From NCBI GenBank assembly GCA_009602735.1, contig WELA01012745.1, positions 1 through 30,004 of the forward strand: 30,004 bases of DNA. Direction: 5' to 3'. Below are positions 27,277 through 30,004 of the stretch, piece by piece. The notes below the pieces were generated by a model that worked only from the letters and a program-made list of their open reading frames with translations, was not told the origin of the DNA and ran no database searches. Origin of the DNA: Mesotaenium endlicherianum. Its lineage: Eukaryota; Streptophyta; Zygnematophyceae; Zygnematales; Mesotaeniaceae. The translations under genes and the position numbers were made by a program. Numbering within the stretch: the first letter of the stretch is position 1; every line of letters starts with the position of its first letter.

Positions 27277-29049
27277 ATTGTCTCCATTCCAATTTTTGCA
27301 ATGATGAAACAGCTGCCATGAATGGAGACCTTATGTGGGCCTGAATGGCACATGTTTGGATTTGCCTGCAAGAGGAAATGAAGACAGTGATTGCCCTTTG
27401 GGTTCACGTACTCCTCTGATGGATAACCGCTCTCTCTAGAAGAAGACAGGTGTACCCTATGACCATTGTGGGCCAGTCATGCTACTGCAGGATTTTTGCT
27501 GCTGCTTTGGCTTTGGGGTCACAACGTAGTTCTGTTTGCCGGTATGGCTAGAGGTACTAAAGGTATGTACTTCTAGTTTCCAGAGACCTTTGAGGTAGAA
27601 GAGGTTATGCTTCTCAAGCAGGTCAAAGAGTCGCGTGGAGGCAGCTACACAAAAGCACATAAGACCTAGATTTTGTCATGTAGCCATGATACATGCCCGT
27701 ATGGAGGATATCCAGGCTGGCTGGGCAGATAGAACAGGTCTTCCAACTCTTCCAAGGAACCATTTGCAGGGTTCTTCAGCTGAAATAGGAGCTAGGGCTA
27801 GATGTCAACCAACACAAGTTGGAGAAGGTAAGTACTGACCAGATCTAGCCATGTCTGCGTCACGAGGCAGTGTGATGGTGCCAACTTCGGTGCGCATTCC
27901 TGCAAAATTTTGGTAGCTTAGTCAGACTGGAAGACCTGAAGCAAGAAACCTGCAGAGGTTCCTCTTAGCTGCTGATTTTGGTAGTGTAGGCTCCAATTTC
28001 CCTAAGTCACACCTCTCTATATGCAGCGCATAGGCTACTGATACATACTTAGCACCAGCTTTTCAGTTACTCATCAGTATAGTAGAACTAGTGCCATCGC
28101 CAGGTATTCAGGTATTATGGAGGAAAATGAAAAAGTATAAAAGCAGCTGTATCAGGGCATGCATGTATAGTGAAAGAAAATTTTACACTAAATGACAAAA
28201 AATTGCATTCAAATTGTTTACATGGTTCGGGAATTCCCTCTACCAAAGCTACTTTCATGGTGTATGCTTCATCTCTAACATCTTGCGCGTACATCATCAC
28301 TAGAATATTAATTGGTGCGGAGGATAGGTTCTCATTCAGATGTCATGCACACGGGCACTACATGCCAATCAGTACAGCTTAGTCTGTATACAAACTTCAC
28401 TGAGGTCAGACTGCTTGCTGCTGCCATTCTGCCTTCTCTCAAAAAACCAGCTCCTAATTGCCATACTCTTATCCACCTAAATCCAGCCCTCTTAAGGTGA
28501 TACTTCACCTATGCTTTGAGCTAGTTTACCTTGTATGCAGATGATCAAGTTGCATAATGTCTCCCTAGCTAGATACAATGATGAGAAACAGATACATCAT
28601 CATTGAAATCAATGAGCACTGCTGGTCATACCCTGTTCCACCACCCAACCCCATTAAGAGAAGCTATGAATGTGGAAGAGCTCTTGACTGTCGGGATGTT
28701 CAAGCTGTGTGCACTAAAGTTGGTGATGTCAGACTGCTAATGCCATCATCTCCCCGACCGCTTCAGGCTAGCAAGCATGCACCCAGGAGATGGTGGAGGC
28801 AAGGAAAGGTGAGAACACCAAGCAGAAAGGATGTGTGAAGGCAACATGTACAACCTCCCCCACCCTCAACTCCAGAAAAAGAAAAGTCGCAACATGTATA
28901 AAACTGCAAGAGCAGAACCAAATATGTGCTGTCGCACTGGAGAAACCATGGTACACAAACAAGTATTATATGAGCACGTTTATCACGTGCTTTCTTAAAG
29001 ACACATCTCTTTCATAATAACATCTCGAGGACGCTCTCGTTGCGCAGTT
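27277..29049. other. Spacer between the unknown gene and homoserine kinase
   Basis: The genes converge, so this holds both 3' UTRs. There is no coding segment I can assign. Two donor-like sites stand out (AAG|GTAAGT at 27828 and AAAG|GTGAGA at 28809) but no coding exon can be built around them. No strong poly(A) signal was seen. Confidence 0.45.
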
Positions 29050-29315
29050 CTAAAAGGCGCTGACGGTCCGAGCCCCCACTCGGTCGAGAGCCTGGACCGA
29101 GTAAGTGGCCTGCAGCTTGCCCTGTTGCAAGAACGCCTCCACCATGGCCTTGCCTATCTTCTCGCCCTTGGTCCGGCTGTCCGTGACTGCGATGGCGGTG
29201 GGCCCTGCACCGCTGATGGTGCATCCAAAGGCTCCCGTCGCATGCGCTGCCACCTTGACTGCCGCCAGGCCGGGAATCAGAGGGCCCCTCCTGGGCTCCA
29301 CTATCTTGTCCGAAG
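29050..29315 (-). CDS. HSK: Homoserine kinase, C-terminal exon (partial)
   Basis: Homoserine kinase phosphorylates homoserine with ATP in the aspartate-derived threonine pathway, in plastids in plants. The minus-strand exon starts after TCTCAG at 29315 (two bases of a split codon) and ends with TAG at 29052-29050, encoding 87 residues. It begins SDKIVEPRRGPLIPG, continues with the glycine-rich GHMP-kinase motif GAFGCTISGAGPTAIAV (about residues 28-44), then EKIGKAMVEAFLQQGKL and DRVGARTVSAF at the end. This matches the C-terminal end of plant homoserine kinases almost position for position. The ATP-binding and substrate-binding N-terminal part is missing; it should be on exons to the right, and I could not find one before 30004. 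Confidence 0.94.
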
Positions 29316-30004
29316 CTGAGACATGAACACCGAGACAAACACAGCGCAAGAGGAACGAGCCACATAAGAAAGAAAAAGGAAAAAAGAGGAGAAGAAAATG
29401 AAAGAGAACAAGGAAAAGGAAGAGAACAAGAAAAAGAAAGAGAAGAAGAATCACTACATAATTCACGAGAGCATTGAAAGGATGCGCAACGTGGCGCGCC
29501 TCGCTGGTCCCTCCCTGCTCAGCGGTAGCAAAGCCGTGTTTGTAAAATCAGAGCCAGCTCTGACCAAGTTTTCGAGGAGCTGCACTACAACGAGTGGCAT
29601 CAGCACAATGCACCCATGTGACTGACTGTCTGCCTCTGCGATAGCTCACACAATCCCGCGTGCAGTGTACTCAGCTCTGCGAAAGTACAAAGCCTTCCCC
29701 TAGCCGTAAAACTTCACGCTTTTGACTAATGAGAGGCCAGTAAGTGCCGGAGAGCAGGGCAGCAACAACGGAGCTAACTACAATTTCTCGACAAAAGATG
29801 GATCTGGCAGAAAGGGCTGCCAAAGAGGGGCAAGCATCAGCACAAATTATGATGCGACTTGCATCAATTAGAAAGCAATAGGTGAGAAAGGAGGCGAGAG
29901 GAGCAAAGAGATCAAATAAAACATACGAAATAGCATCTCAACAAGCAGTAAAACCTCAAACCACAAGTAGGGGTAACTGAGGGGGGGGCAGTAGGGCAGT
30001 GGGT
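29316..30004 (-). other. Probable homoserine kinase intron or upstream region
   Basis: Reading leftward on the minus strand, a long TTC/TTTC-rich pyrimidine tract (about 29360-29455) precedes the acceptor of the homoserine kinase exon. The rest of the stretch has no segment matching the missing part of the enzyme on either strand. It is most simply an intron longer than 690 bp. Confidence 0.5.

Noticed and set aside
27635..27827. Possible coding exon ending at a perfect AAG|GTAAGT donor
   Set aside because: No recognisable protein similarity, no clear upstream acceptor and no matching downstream exon. A donor consensus alone is expected by chance.
28767..28808. 42-bp candidate mini-exon between a TTCAG acceptor and a GTGAGA donor
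   Set aside because: Neighbouring exons cannot be identified, and the peptide (Arg/Trp/Gln-rich) has no known match.
29050..29466. Extending homoserine kinase upstream through the open frame to a Met at 29466
   Set aside because: The upstream residues are Leu/Phe/Val runs encoded by a pyrimidine tract and do not match the enzyme. The CAG acceptor at 29317-29316 fits the family alignment.

Overview
The window looks like nuclear DNA of a green-lineage (Viridiplantae) eukaryote, most likely a streptophyte alga or an early-diverging land plant. Genes are split by many GT-AG introns. The proteins are closest to plant families: UDP-glucose pyrophosphorylase, a SOUL heme-binding protein, homoserine kinase and DNA polymerase delta subunit 3. 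I cannot name a species. Introns and spacers are rich in simple repeats (AGG, CCA, GA, TC, CA/TG) and homopolymers, including a 91-base C tract. Two N positions (11669, 18005) both sit in C runs and point to assembly uncertainty.

Layout. (1) 206-2165, minus strand: three exons of a POLD3-like gene. Its second intron holds three degenerate tandem copies of the start of exon 3, splice acceptor included. (2) 2166-5813: non-coding spacer, in which the unrecognised 5' end of POLD3 may lie. (3) 5814-13974, plus: a complete 19-exon UDP-glucose pyrophosphorylase gene (464 aa). (4) 13975-15910: spacer with poly(A)-signal candidates and a short direct repeat upstream of the next gene. (5) 15911-18481, plus: a three-exon SOUL heme-binding protein gene (about 223 aa). 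(6) 18482-21058: spacer with an AT-rich island carrying inverted repeats. (7) 21059-23724, plus: a decayed Ty3/gypsy-type retrotransposon (RT, RNase H, integrase) whose coding frame ends in a well-formed PHD finger. It is broken by four stop codons, one frameshift and two short tandem duplications. (8) 23725-26210: possible 3' LTR and unassigned DNA. (9) 26211-27276, plus: a two-exon gene of unknown function (299 aa). (10) 27277-29049: spacer without a convincing gene. (11) 29050-29315, minus: the last exon of homoserine kinase, whose upstream exons were not found and probably lie beyond the right edge.

The genes are unrelated housekeeping functions (DNA replication, nucleotide-sugar supply, heme/tetrapyrrole binding, threonine synthesis) and do not form a pathway or cluster. 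The two most interesting points are the PHD finger fused downstream of the retrotransposon integrase and the repeated splice acceptor/exon start inside the POLD3 gene.
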